Source: an uncultured Muribaculaceae bacterium (GTDB lineage: Bacteria > Bacteroidota > Bacteroidia > Bacteroidales > Muribaculaceae). Taken from it: a stretch of DNA of 26,316 nucleotides. This document shows positions 1 through 7,663 of the stretch, piece after piece. The notes under the pieces were generated by a model. The model made no database searches. It saw only the letters and a program-made list of their open reading frames with translations, and had not been told where the DNA came from. The translations under genes were made by a program, and so were the position numbers. Every line of letters begins with the position of its first letter. Within the stretch, counting starts at the first letter, position 1. The stretch lies in contig CAJUBM010000028.1 in the NCBI GenBank assembly GCA_910584735.1, positions 1 to 26,316 on the forward strand. The letters are read 5' to 3'.

Positions 1-51
1 AAATATTAATATTTTAATAACAGTGGTAAGATTTTTATCGCACCACTACTA
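1..51 (-). repeat. Left copy of exact 51-bp terminal inverted repeat
   Basis: These 51 bases are the exact reverse complement of 26265-26315, so the two window ends carry the same sequence, each reading outward. The outermost 14 bases, AAATATTAATATTT, are a perfect palindrome. Further in, AGTGGT and ACCACT arms (visible on either strand) form a hairpin with a short inner GAT/ATC stem. The identity stops at TA (50-51), after which the two flanks differ completely. The copy lies about 40 bp upstream of dsbD. No transposase or recombinase gene is nearby. Its nature (MITE-like repeat, element end, inversion border) is undecided. Confidence 0.9.
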
Positions 52-90
52 ATCCACCCTTATAGATTGACAATCCATCAACAGACAGAA

Positions 91-2073
91 ATGAGAAAGA
101 TTCTTTCCCTTCTCGCCCTCATTGTCCTTTCGGTCGCCGTACTGCCGGCCCAGACCCTCCAGCCCATTACCTGGAGCGTGGCGGTAGACAACACATCGCC
201 TGATGCCGCCACAGTACGTCTTGATGCCAAAATAGAAAAAGGATGGCATCTTTACGGCCTCTCGCTGCCCCCTGACGGACCGAACGCGACCCAGATAACG
301 TTCACCCTCCCGGAAGGTGTAAAGGCCGACGGCCCTCTGACTCCGTCCCATGAACCCGTGGAGAAATTCGACCCCATCTTCTCATTAAAGCTCAACTGGT
401 GGGATTCGGACGTAAGTTTCACACAGAAGCTCCGTATCAGCGACGGTCACAAACACAACGCCTCGGTAAAGGTAATGTTCCAGGGATGCAACGACCAGAC
501 CTGTATCTCCCCGCAGCGCGAAACTTTTGATTTCTCGATAGGCACCGGCCCTATGGCTGCCGAACCGGCCGATACCGTAAAACAAACCGCTGCCACCCCG
601 GCCACCCCCGTAACTTCCGATGCCTCCCAGGCATCTCATGACAGCTGGTGGGAACCGGTAGAGATCACCGCAGCCGATGCGCAGCCCCAGGATGTAGCCT
701 CTTCCTCGATGTGGCTCATCTTCCTATGGGGATTCGGTGGAGGACTGCTGGCACTGCTCACCCCCTGCGTATGGCCGATGATTCCAATGACGGTAAGCTT
801 CTTCCTAAAACGCTCAAAATCGAAGAAACGCGCCGTAGCCGATGCAATAACCTATGGGCTGAGCATCATCGTAATATACCTCACCCTCGGCATAGCCATC
901 ACGGCCATATGCGGAGCCTCGACCCTCAACGAACTCGCTACGAACGCATGGTTCAACCTTGCCTTCTTCCTCCTTCTCGTAGTGTTCGGCATATCATTCC
1001 TCGGAGGATTCGACATAAAGCTTCCCTCCCGCTGGTCAAACTCGGTCGATTCCAAAGCCGAAAGCACCTCGGGCCTTATCAGCATATTCTTCATGGCCTT
1101 TACCCTGGCCCTGGTGTCCTTCTCCTGTACAGGCCCCATCATAGGGACACTGTTAGTGGAAGCCGCCACCCAGAGCAACTACATAGGCCCGGCCATAGGC
1201 ATGGGGGGCTTCGCCCTGGCTCTCGCCCTCCCATTCTCGCTGTTCGCCCTCTTCCCCTCATGGCTCAAAGAGATGCCCCGTTCGGGAGGATGGCTCAATT
1301 CCGTGAAGGTAGTCCTCGGATTCCTCGAACTCGCACTGTCGCTCAAATTCCTGTCAGTCGCCGACCTTGCCTACGGCTGGGGGATACTCGACCGCGAGGT
1401 ATTCATCTGCCTGTGGGTAGTAATCTTCGCCCTTTTGGGATTTTATCTCTTAGGCAAGCTACGTTTCTCTCATGACTCACCTATGGAATACGTATCAATC
1501 CCCCGTTTCTTCATGGCCCTGACCTCCCTGTCGTTCGCCATCTACCTCATCCCCGGTCTGTGGGGAGCGCCCCTGAAAAGCGTGAGCGCCTTCGTACCGC
1601 CGCTCTACACCCAGGATTTCAGTCTCTACAGCGGAGGCCAGTTTGAAGAATTCGATGACTACGACGAAGGAATGGCATTTGCAGCCAAGAACCACCGCCC
1701 GGTGCTCATAGACTTCTCAGGCTACGGATGCGTCAACTGCCGCAAAATGGAAGCCGCCGTGTTCGACACACCGCAGGTGGAGAAAGTAATCAAAGAGAAC
1801 TTCGTACTCATCAAACTGATGGTCGACGACAAGACTAAACTTTCCGAACCGTTCGAAGTCCAAGAGAATGGAAAGGTTGAGAAACTGGAGACCGTAGGCG
1901 AAAAATGGAGCTACCTCCAACGCCACAAATTCCAGTCCAACTCACAACCCTACTACATCATAATCGACAACAAGGGCGAGGCGCTTACCGCACCGACCTT
2001 CTATGACGAGAATGTATCCAAATTCGTGCAGTGGCTCGAAAACGGCATGAAGAAATATCAGGAACAAGAATGA
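91..2073 (+). CDS. dsbD: DsbD-type thiol:disulfide interchange protein
   Basis: This is an inner-membrane reductant carrier that moves electrons from cytoplasmic thioredoxin to periplasmic thiol pathways. The ATG at 91 is preferred over the TTG at 67 because it begins directly with a signal peptide (MRKILSLLALIVLSVAVLPA). In this 660-aa numbering, residues about 22-150 form the periplasmic N-terminal domain with a Cys pair in CNDQTC (C133, C138). Residues about 205-495 hold the multi-pass membrane domain, with the expected buried Cys in TPC (C226) and FSCTGP (C346). Residues about 525-655 form a thioredoxin-like domain with the redox motif CVNC (C547, C550). All three modules and all redox cysteines are present, so the protein looks complete. 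No TAnnTTTG promoter is visible between the window edge and the start. The stop overlaps the mazG start as ATGA, which suggests translational coupling. Confidence 0.93.
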   Translation: MRKILSLLALIVLSVAVLPAQTLQPITWSVAVDNTSPDAATVRLDAKIEKGWHLYGLSLPPDGPNATQITFTLPEGVKADGPLTPSHEPVEKFDPIFSLKLNWWDSDVSFTQKLRISDGHKHNASVKVMFQGCNDQTCISPQRETFDFSIGTGPMAAEPADTVKQTAATPATPVTSDASQASHDSWWEPVEITAADAQPQDVASSSMWLIFLWGFGGGLLALLTPCVWPMIPMTVSFFLKRSKSKKRAVADAITYGLSIIVIYLTLGIAITAICGASTLNELATNAWFNLAFFLLLVVFGISFLGGFDIKLPSRWSNSVDSKAESTSGLISIFFMAFTLALVSFSCTGPIIGTLLVEAATQSNYIGPAIGMGGFALALALPFSLFALFPSWLKEMPRSGGWLNSVKVVLGFLELALSLKFLSVADLAYGWGILDREVFICLWVVIFALLGFYLLGKLRFSHDSPMEYVSIPRFFMALTSLSFAIYLIPGLWGAPLKSVSAFVPPLYTQDFSLYSGGQFEEFDDYDEGMAFAAKNHRPVLIDFSGYGCVNCRKMEAAVFDTPQVEKVIKENFVLIKLMVDDKTKLSEPFEVQENGKVEKLETVGEKWSYLQRHKFQSNSQPYYIIIDNKGEALTAPTFYDENVSKFVQWLENGMKKYQEQE

Positions 2074-2873
2074 ACGAGAATTTCAAGCCTCATTCCAGGC
2101 AGGAGAAGATTGAAGCCCTGGGCCGCGTAATCGATGTGCTTGACACCCTGCGGGTAAAATGCCCGTGGGATGCCAAGCAGACAAACGAATCCCTGCGCCC
2201 GAACACCGTAGAGGAGGTATTCGAACTCTGCGACGCCCTCATAAAGGAAGACAATGCCGAAATCCGCAAGGAACTCGGCGATGTTCTTCTCCACGTGCTT
2301 TTCTATGCAAAAATCGGCGAGGAAAAGAGGGAGTTCGACATCGCCACCGTGGCTGACACCCTTGCCGACAAGCTGATTTTCCGCCACCCCCACGTCTACG
2401 GCCATGTAGAGGCCGACAACGCCCACCAGGTAGAACTCAACTGGGAACAAATCAAACTAAAGGAGAAAGACGGCAACCGCTCGGTACTCGCAGGCGTCCC
2501 TGGGGCCTTACCCGCCCTGATAAAGGCATACCGCATACAGGAAAAAGCGGCCAATGCCGGATTCGACTGGGAAGAGCCGGCGCAGGTATGGGATAAGGTA
2601 CGCGAGGAAATCAATGAATTCTCCACCGCCGTAACTTCCGGCAACCATCGCGACATGGAAGAGGAGATGGGCGATGTATTCTTCTCCCTTGTAAACGCCG
2701 CAAGATTATACAAAATCATCCCTGAAAACGCGTTGGAGAAAACGAACAAGAAATTCATAGCCCGCTTCGACTATATCGAACAACAGGCTAAAAACTCCGG
2801 CCGTCCGTTAAAAGATATGTCCCTTGCCGAGATGGACGCCTTGTGGGAAGAAGCCAAACAAGCACTGAGATAA
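2070..2873 (+). CDS. mazG: MazG nucleoside triphosphate pyrophosphohydrolase
   Basis: The protein hydrolyses NTPs or dNTPs to monophosphate and pyrophosphate and is thought to clean up aberrant nucleotides or act in stress responses. The start is the ATG at 2070, sharing ATGA with the dsbD stop; an in-frame upstream codon at 2031 would only add a translated piece of dsbD in another frame. At 267 aa it has the length of the two-domain E. coli-type MazG. The first domain carries the CPWDAKQT signature near residue 31, then EEVFEL and ELGDVLLHV, the acidic metal-binding helices. The second domain repeats the pattern with REEINEF and EEEMGDVFFSL. The ATGA overlap implies co-transcription with dsbD, although no functional link between the two is obvious. 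Confidence 0.95.
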   Translation: MNENFKPHSRQEKIEALGRVIDVLDTLRVKCPWDAKQTNESLRPNTVEEVFELCDALIKEDNAEIRKELGDVLLHVLFYAKIGEEKREFDIATVADTLADKLIFRHPHVYGHVEADNAHQVELNWEQIKLKEKDGNRSVLAGVPGALPALIKAYRIQEKAANAGFDWEEPAQVWDKVREEINEFSTAVTSGNHRDMEEEMGDVFFSLVNAARLYKIIPENALEKTNKKFIARFDYIEQQAKNSGRPLKDMSLAEMDALWEEAKQALR

Positions 2874-2909
2874 GACGTGTTTTTTACAAGCAACTAAAAT
2901 GACAAGAAT

Positions 2910-3308
2910 ATGAAAGCATTACGTTTAGCCACAATCCTTATGCTCGCAGGAGGAGCCGCTGCTATCGCGCCGTCTCCCGTACAGGCACAGGTAAACCAGC
3001 TGGATGCCGAGATAAACATAATCCCCGACAAGGCAACCCCCACCGACGACGGCGTACGCATCTCGCTATGCCTGGTAGGGATTCCCGGCACCTCGCAGCG
3101 TATTGACGGCATAGACCTCCATGTGGGACAGAAACTGGTGAAAGCCACCGATATTGACGGCGTGGACTTTGAACGTTACTTCCAATTCGAGGACACCGGC
3201 GTACAGGTTATCGAGGTAGACTTCCCCTTCAAAGGAACCCTCACCAAGAACGCCACCCTCACATTCCACACGGCCAAGGGGGACATCACAGCCCCTGCCC
3301 GCCAGTAA
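2910..3308 (+). CDS. Small secreted protein of unknown function
   Basis: I do not recognise a named family. The 132-aa product starts with a typical signal peptide (MKALRLATILMLAGG, then AAAIAPSPVQAQ with probable cleavage near residue 27). The mature part of about 105 residues is rich in short beta-type segments (AEINIIPD, GVRISLCLVG, VIEVDFPF, NATLTFHTA) and looks like a small periplasmic or surface beta-sandwich. It has one cysteine in the mature part (in ISLCLVG), no lipobox and no membrane segment after the signal. It lies 36 bp after mazG with no promoter visible between, so it may be the last gene of the dsbD-mazG transcript. The stop codon lies inside a 15-bp tandem duplication (3301-3330). 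Confidence 0.8.
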   Translation: MKALRLATILMLAGGAAAIAPSPVQAQVNQLDAEINIIPDKATPTDDGVRISLCLVGIPGTSQRIDGIDLHVGQKLVKATDIDGVDFERYFQFEDTGVQVIEVDFPFKGTLTKNATLTFHTAKGDITAPARQ

Positions 3309-3330
3309 CCTGACAGCCAGTAACCTGACA
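3301..3330 (+). repeat. Two exact tandem copies of a 15-bp unit
   Basis: The unit GCCAGTAACCTGACA occurs twice head to tail (3301-3315 and 3316-3330), followed by a partial third GCCA. The first copy contains the TAA stop (3306-3308) of the small secreted protein. A pattern of this kind usually comes from replication slippage. Confidence 0.9.
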
Positions 3331-3341
3331 GCCATCCATCA

Positions 3342-3413
3342 TACCTTGCAAAAGGTAAGCCAACCCCGGATAAGCAACCGATCAAAGCCATTTTGAGCAG
3401 TTGCTTATTCCGG
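3342..3413 (+). promoter_or_regulatory. Two hairpins in the leader just before topB
   Basis: The first hairpin is a perfect 6-bp stem, TACCTT/AAGGTA, capped by GCAA (3342-3357), a GNRA-type tetraloop. The second is longer: CCGGATAAGCAAC (3366-3378) pairs with GTTGCTTATTCCGG (3400-3413) with one bulged base, and has an inner TCAAA/TTTGA stem. It ends 11 bases before the topB ATG. There is no run of T after it, so it is not a textbook terminator. It may be an attenuator, an mRNA stabiliser or a translation control element; this is inference from pairing alone. Confidence 0.55.
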
Positions 3414-3424
3414 CCCGTAAGTAT

Positions 3425-5566
3425 ATGATTCTCTGCATAACCGAGAAACCCAGTGTGGCCCGCGACATCGCCGCCATCCTCCAGGCCCGTGACCGCCGTG
3501 ACGGGTATTTCGAGGGGGGCGGCTACTGCGTTACATGGACTTTCGGCCACCTGTGCTGCCTAAAGGAACCCGATGACTACACCCCGCTATGGAAACGCTG
3601 GTCGCTCGGCTCCCTTCCCATGATACCTCCGAAATTCGGGATAAAACTCATAGACGATGAGGGCTACCGCCGCCAATTCGGAGTTATAGAGCAACTCATC
3701 GCACAGGCTGACGAAGTTGTGAACTGCGGCGATGCCGGACAGGAAGGAGAGTTAATCCAAAGGTGGGTGATGCAGAAAGCAAACATCAAATGCCCGGTAA
3801 AGCGCCTGTGGATTTCATCGCTTACAGACGAATCCATCCGTGACGGCTTCAAAACACTGCGCCCATCTTCCGATTTCGACAACCTTTATTATGCCGGACT
3901 GTCGCGGGCAATAGGCGACTGGATTCTCGGCATGAACGGTACACGTCTGTATTCGCTGAAATACGGACAGACCGGCGGGGCGCGTAACAACGTGCTATCC
4001 ATAGGCCGTGTACAGACCCCCACCCTCGCACTGGTCGTACAGCGCCAACTCGAGATACAGAACTTCAAGCCCGAAGACTATTGGGAGATAAAGCTGCGCT
4101 ACCGCGAAGCCACATTCAACGCCCTCTCCGGACGTTTCAAATCGGAAGCCGAGGCCACTGCGGTAATGGAAAAAATCACACCGTTACCCTTCACCATTAC
4201 CGACATTACAAAAAAAACAGGCCGTGAGGCGCCACCGCGACTTTTCGACCTGACCTCCCTGCAGGTAGAGTGCAACAAAGCCTGGGGATGGACTGCCGAT
4301 GAGTCCCTGAAGCTCATCCAGTCGCTCTATGAGAAGAAAGTCACCACCTATCCCCGCGTAGACACCACATATCTTTCGGACGACATCTATCCAAAGATAC
4401 CCGACATCCTTCGGAAGATGACACCCTACGCCCCGATTACAGCCCCTATCCTGGCCGGCAAACTACCGAAAAGCAAGAAGGTATTCGACAACACCAAAGT
4501 CACCGACCACCATGCTATAATCCCCACGGGGCAGTCCCCCTCGGCACTTGTAGGAAACGAGCGCAAGATGTACCACCTGATAGCGCGCCGTTTCATCGCG
4601 GCCTTCTATCCCGACTGCATCTTCGAGGCAACCACGGCCACAGGAGTGACAGGCGACATACAGTTCCGTGCGAACGGCAAAGTGATAACCACACCCGGAT
4701 GGCGCGATGTATATAAAAACGACCGCCCGGAGACACCGGCCAACGCTGAACCATCCGACAAAGAAAATGCCGACAAGGAAAACGAGGACAAGGTGTTACC
4801 GCATTTCACCATCGGCGAATCCGGCCCCCATACCCCCTCGTTGCTGAAAAAGACCACCCAGCCGCCCAAGTATTATACCGAAGGTACACTCCTGAGGGCA
4901 ATGGAGGGCGCAGGCAAAACCGTAGACGACGAGAATCTGCGCGAGGCCCTGAAAGAAAACGGAATAGGACGTCCTTCCACACGTGCCGCCATAATAGAGA
5001 CCCTCTTCAAACGGCGCTACATACAGCGCCAGCGGAAAAGCATAACGGCCACACAGGCAGGCATCGACCTCATCGACACAATCAACGAGGAGATGTTGAA
5101 AAGCGCCAAACTCACAGGTGTGTGGGAGAACAAGCTCAGGCGCATAGAACGTGGAGAATTTTCACCGGCTGAATTTCTCACCGAACTAAAGGAGCAGATG
5201 CGCGAAATAGTATTGAACGTACTGAGCGACAATTCCATGCGCCGTATCGATGCCGGACAGGAGTCCACCATCTCCGGCCATAGCGACAACGGGCGCCCCC
5301 CGGCCGATGCCGATAAGACCAGTCCCACCAAAGAGAAAACGACCCGCAAACGCCAACCCCCCGTAAAATCACTCGAACAGATACAGTGCCCGCTATGCGG
5401 AAACGGCCATCTGCTCAAAGGCCACACGGCATACGGATGTTCCGAATTCCGCAACGGCTGCACCCTGCGTCTCCCGTTCGACTCGTATGGCGAGGATCTA
5501 ACTCCGGCGAAACTCAACGCGTTAATAAAGAAGACGTTCAAAAAATCAAAATCTCCTGCGAAATGA
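3425..5566 (+). CDS. topB: DNA topoisomerase III (type IA)
   Basis: This type IA topoisomerase cuts one DNA strand through a 5'-phosphotyrosine and passes the other, decatenating replication or recombination intermediates. The ATG at 3425 is chosen because the product then begins MILCITEKPSVARDIA, the TOPRIM start; an upstream TTG at 3401 lies inside a hairpin. In 713-aa numbering, TOPRIM spans about residues 1-140 with the acidic motif CGDAGQEGEL (D103). The catalytic tyrosine sits in TTYPRVDT (Y309, followed by R311). The C-terminus has one zinc-ribbon-like module, CPLC...GC...GC, at about residues 655-679. The lack of multiple zinc fingers and the NGTRLYSLKYG region fit TopB rather than TopA. 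A charged insert rich in D, K, E and N near residues 440-460 (DKENADKENEDK) looks like a flexible linker. The stop overlaps the next gene as ATGA. Confidence 0.95.
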   Translation: MILCITEKPSVARDIAAILQARDRRDGYFEGGGYCVTWTFGHLCCLKEPDDYTPLWKRWSLGSLPMIPPKFGIKLIDDEGYRRQFGVIEQLIAQADEVVNCGDAGQEGELIQRWVMQKANIKCPVKRLWISSLTDESIRDGFKTLRPSSDFDNLYYAGLSRAIGDWILGMNGTRLYSLKYGQTGGARNNVLSIGRVQTPTLALVVQRQLEIQNFKPEDYWEIKLRYREATFNALSGRFKSEAEATAVMEKITPLPFTITDITKKTGREAPPRLFDLTSLQVECNKAWGWTADESLKLIQSLYEKKVTTYPRVDTTYLSDDIYPKIPDILRKMTPYAPITAPILAGKLPKSKKVFDNTKVTDHHAIIPTGQSPSALVGNERKMYHLIARRFIAAFYPDCIFEATTATGVTGDIQFRANGKVITTPGWRDVYKNDRPETPANAEPSDKENADKENEDKVLPHFTIGESGPHTPSLLKKTTQPPKYYTEGTLLRAMEGAGKTVDDENLREALKENGIGRPSTRAAIIETLFKRRYIQRQRKSITATQAGIDLIDTINEEMLKSAKLTGVWENKLRRIERGEFSPAEFLTELKEQMREIVLNVLSDNSMRRIDAGQESTISGHSDNGRPPADADKTSPTKEKTTRKRQPPVKSLEQIQCPLCGNGHLLKGHTAYGCSEFRNGCTLRLPFDSYGEDLTPAKLNALIKKTFKKSKSPAK

Positions 5567-5814
5567 CAGCCGGCTACATATTCCAATGGATCTGTATAGG
5601 AATTATTTTCCTTATAATACTGATAATCCTCATAAAACGCATAATAAAAGTCATAAGTCACGGCAGAAACAAAGGGTGCGGCGACAACGACTATGGCTGC
5701 GGATGCTCCTCTTGCAATGGATGCCCACTTTATCATTCGCCTGATAAAATACAGGGAAAGAATCCGTCCCATAGCCAAGGAGATGAAGATTCCAAATCAA
5801 GGCGGGGAGAGTAG
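5563..5814 (+). CDS. Small Cys-rich single-span membrane protein (FeoB-associated-like)
   Basis: The ATG at 5563 overlaps the topB stop (ATGA). A much longer reading from 5386 only translates topB in another frame. The 83-aa product has one strong membrane helix near residues 7-30 (IFQWICIGIIFLIILIILI), then a basic stretch and a compact cysteine cluster, C39, C46, C48, C51 and C54 (CGDNDYGCGCSSCNGC), and a polar tail. A short helix followed by a C-x6-C-x-C-x2-C-x2-C cluster resembles the FeoB-associated Cys-rich membrane protein family. No feoB is in the window, so a role in iron transport is only suggested by analogy; metal or Fe-S binding is plausible. The overlap implies translational coupling to topB. 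Confidence 0.75.
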   Translation: MTAGYIFQWICIGIIFLIILIILIKRIIKVISHGRNKGCGDNDYGCGCSSCNGCPLYHSPDKIQGKNPSHSQGDEDSKSRRGE

Positions 5815-5847
5815 TGAAGAAATACTCAAAATAAAATCCCGTTAAAA

Positions 5848-5879
5848 TTTGGATATTCACAGAGAAGTTCATAACTTTG
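5848..5879 (+). promoter_or_regulatory. Bacteroidota-type promoter for tRNA-Cys
   Basis: TTTG at 5848-5851 matches the -33 element and TAACTTTG at 5872-5879 matches the -7 element (TAnnTTTG), with a 20-bp spacer. Transcription would start near 5886, about 33 bases before the mature tRNA. Confidence 0.8.
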
Positions 5880-5918
5880 CACCTGCAAACGGGAAACACC
5901 GTAAGCGCACAAAAATTT

Positions 5919-5989
5919 GGTACCATGGCCGAGTGGTTAGGTAACGGTCTGCAAAACCGTGTACAGCAGTTCGATTCTGCTTGGTACCT
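5919..5989 (+). tRNA. tRNA-Cys (anticodon GCA)
   Basis: The 71-base gene folds into a full cloverleaf. The acceptor stem GGTACCA (5919-5925) pairs with TGGTACC (5982-5988). The anticodon stem ACGGT/ACCGT (5944-5948 and 5956-5960) encloses the loop CTGCAAA with GCA at 5951-5953. The T arm is AGCAG-TTCGATT-CTGCT (5965-5981). The discriminator base at 5989 is T (U73), the known identity element for cysteinyl-tRNA synthetase. CCA is not encoded, so it must be added after transcription. Confidence 0.97.
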
Positions 5990-5997
5990 CTTCCCGT

Positions 5998-6035
5998 GAA
6001 ACCGGCTTCCGGCAAAAATGCCGTGAGCCGGTTTC
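5998..6035 (+). terminator. Hairpin after tRNA-Cys, probable terminator or attenuator
   Basis: GAAACCGGCT (5998-6007) pairs perfectly with AGCCGGTTTC (6026-6035), and an inner CGGCA/TGCCG stem (6010-6014 and 6019-6023) closes an AAAA loop. No strong T tract follows. The hairpin ends 22 bases before the GTG start of the DUF2851 gene, so it may limit read-through from the tRNA promoter into that gene. Confidence 0.65.
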
Positions 6036-6057
6036 CTAATATCCATCCCTCCTTACC

Positions 6058-7338
6058 GTGGAAAAGCTGTTGCAGTTTGTTTGGCAGCACCGCCTGGGTC
6101 TGCGCCGCGACATGAAGACTGTCGACGGGCGTTCTGTGCGTGTACTCGACCAAGGGACACTCAACACCGATGCCGGCCCGGATTTCTTCAATGCCTCCGT
6201 AGAAATTGACGGACAACACTGGGCCGGAAACATCGAAATACATGTGAAAGCCTCCGACTGGTACCGCCATGGCCACCATAACGACCCGACCTACGACTCG
6301 GTGATACTACACGTGGTGCAGACAGACGATATGGCAGTGACGCGGGCTGACGGTTCGGCAATACCCCAGCTTATTATAAAATGTACCCCGCAGGCCGCCG
6401 CCCGCTGCAATCAGCTAACCGCTTCAGCGCCACAAACCCTCCCGTGCCGCAGACTACTCTCCGACATCCCTTCCATATACATAACCGACTGGCTCACCGC
6501 CCTTGCCTACGAACGACTTTATGTGAAAAGCGACCGCATACTCCACTTCGTAAACGAACACCACGGGGCTTGGGCCGAAGCCGCCTACCAATCCTTGGCG
6601 CGGGCCCTCGGATTCGGCCTAAACAGCCAGCCGTTCGAGCAACTTGCCAGCAGCCTCCCCCTGAACTTCCTCATGAAACACCGTGACGACCTCACGGCAT
6701 GCGAGGCCCTGTTTTTCGGGCAGGCCGGCCTCCTCCCGCCACCCGCACCCGAGGAAGCACCATACATCACCGAAATAAGGCAACACTACCTCTTCCTTGC
6801 CGACAAATTCAGTCTCCGCTGCACCCGGCCCGCCTGGAAGATGGGGCGGACACGTCCACAGAATCTGCCCCACCGCCGCATTGCCTACCTCGCCCAGTTC
6901 ATATGCTACTCCGGAGGCTTCATAGATGAACTCGAATGTGCACGTACCCTGGAAGACATGCGCGATGTATTCGACCATCCCCTAATCGGATTCTGGGCCT
7001 CACATTATACTTTTTCTCCCGCCCGTGAAAAATCATCACGGGCTATAAGCCGCCAGTCAATTGACCGATTGCTCATAAACCTGGCCATCCCGCTACTACA
7101 CGCCAGGGCCGTATGGCGCGGAGACATAGACGGCGCATCATCCGTAATCGAACTGCTTGAAAAAATCCCTCCCGAGGACAACAGCGTGACACGCCTTTTC
7201 GCACAGGCCGGAATTATAAACCGCGATGCATTTATCTCACAGGCTATAATACAATTACGCCGGGAATATTGCGAGAAAAAGAAATGCATCTACTGTCGGT
7301 TCGGCCATCGTATGCTTTCCAATGAAATATCTCGCTAA
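6058..7338 (+). CDS. DUF2851 family protein, function unknown
   Basis: The 426-aa product matches the family I know as DUF2851, common in Bacteroidota and of unknown function. Family-like features are the start MEKLLQFVWQHR, the block LNTDAGPDFFNA followed by HWAGNIEIHV and DWYRHGHHNDPTYDSVILHVV near residues 35-80, and a C-terminal cysteine pair in CEKKKCIYCRFG. There is no signal peptide or membrane helix, so it is probably cytoplasmic. The start codon is GTG; I find no in-frame ATG between the tRNA hairpin and this codon, and family members start at this point. It sits 68 bp downstream of tRNA-Cys with no separate promoter visible, so it may be expressed by read-through. The N-terminal GPDF-NIE-HxxxWxxHxHxxDP pattern hints at metal or nucleic acid handling, but I assign no function. 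Confidence 0.9.
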   Translation: MEKLLQFVWQHRLGLRRDMKTVDGRSVRVLDQGTLNTDAGPDFFNASVEIDGQHWAGNIEIHVKASDWYRHGHHNDPTYDSVILHVVQTDDMAVTRADGSAIPQLIIKCTPQAAARCNQLTASAPQTLPCRRLLSDIPSIYITDWLTALAYERLYVKSDRILHFVNEHHGAWAEAAYQSLARALGFGLNSQPFEQLASSLPLNFLMKHRDDLTACEALFFGQAGLLPPPAPEEAPYITEIRQHYLFLADKFSLRCTRPAWKMGRTRPQNLPHRRIAYLAQFICYSGGFIDELECARTLEDMRDVFDHPLIGFWASHYTFSPAREKSSRAISRQSIDRLLINLAIPLLHARAVWRGDIDGASSVIELLEKIPPEDNSVTRLFAQAGIINRDAFISQAIIQLRREYCEKKKCIYCRFGHRMLSNEISR

Positions 7339-7384
7339 TGTAGCCACATAGGCAACAAATACCACTTATTTTCACTCTTGTCTC

Positions 7385-7413
7385 TTTCTTTCCAAAGTTT
7401 TTTTGTAACTTTG
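7385..7413 (+). promoter_or_regulatory. Promoter candidate for the TetR-like gene
   Basis: TAACTTTG at 7406-7413 is a perfect -7 element. The -33 element is weak (TTTC at 7385-7388, 17-bp spacer). A start near 7420 would leave an unusually long leader of about 240 bases before the ATG at 7664. Confidence 0.6.
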
Positions 7414-7457
7414 GCTGACTAACTTTAATCATTCCTCATTAATCGGAACCGACGGAA

Positions 7458-7611
7458 GCAATGGATGGAACCTCCCGCAACGGCTCCGACATAGAGCAGG
7501 AAGTGGTGCATCGCGCCACAACCAAAACTTAGCACCACCTTATGGAGTTCTACACATAACCGATGGTGCCCTACAAAATAGAAACGTGGGATACCCGCAA
7601 TGGATGGAACC
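7458..7611 (+). repeat. Direct repeat of a 15-mer in the leader, each opening a tiny ORF
   Basis: GCAATGGATGGAACC occurs exactly at 7458-7472 and 7597-7611. Each copy can open a short reading frame starting MDGT: 7461-7532 (23 aa) and 7600-7680 (26 aa), the latter running past the regulator's ATG at 7664 in another frame. Between them, GTGGTGC (7503-7509) and GCACCAC (7532-7538) can pair. This 325-base stretch (7339-7663) otherwise holds only the promoter. Translation of the tiny ORFs is unproven; they could be leader peptides or chance. Confidence 0.45.
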
Positions 7612-7663
7612 GCAGGCGTCCCAGCCACCGGCCCAAAAGCCGCAAACAACAAAAAACTTGAAT

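Noticed and set aside
648..1475. 275-codon open frame on the + strand inside dsbD
   Set aside because: It lies in another frame of a complete DsbD with all redox motifs; the product is Arg/His/Pro-rich without any domain, typical of a shadow in this GC-rich coding.
5386..5562. Upstream extension of the Cys-rich membrane protein
   Set aside because: These 59 codons are topB read in another frame; the ATG at 5563 gives a compact protein with the membrane helix at its start.
5017..5778. 253-codon minus-strand frame across the topB end
   Set aside because: It covers the intact topB C-terminus and the small Cys-rich gene in antisense and shows no family features.
7458..7611. CRISPR-like direct repeat
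   Set aside because: Only two copies of 15 bp, 139 bp apart, with no regular spacers and no cas genes.
7586..7663. N-terminal extension of the TetR-like protein
   Set aside because: The added Pro/Gln-rich stretch is not typical of TetR proteins, while the ATG at 7664 sits just before the basic DNA-binding start. Not fully excluded.
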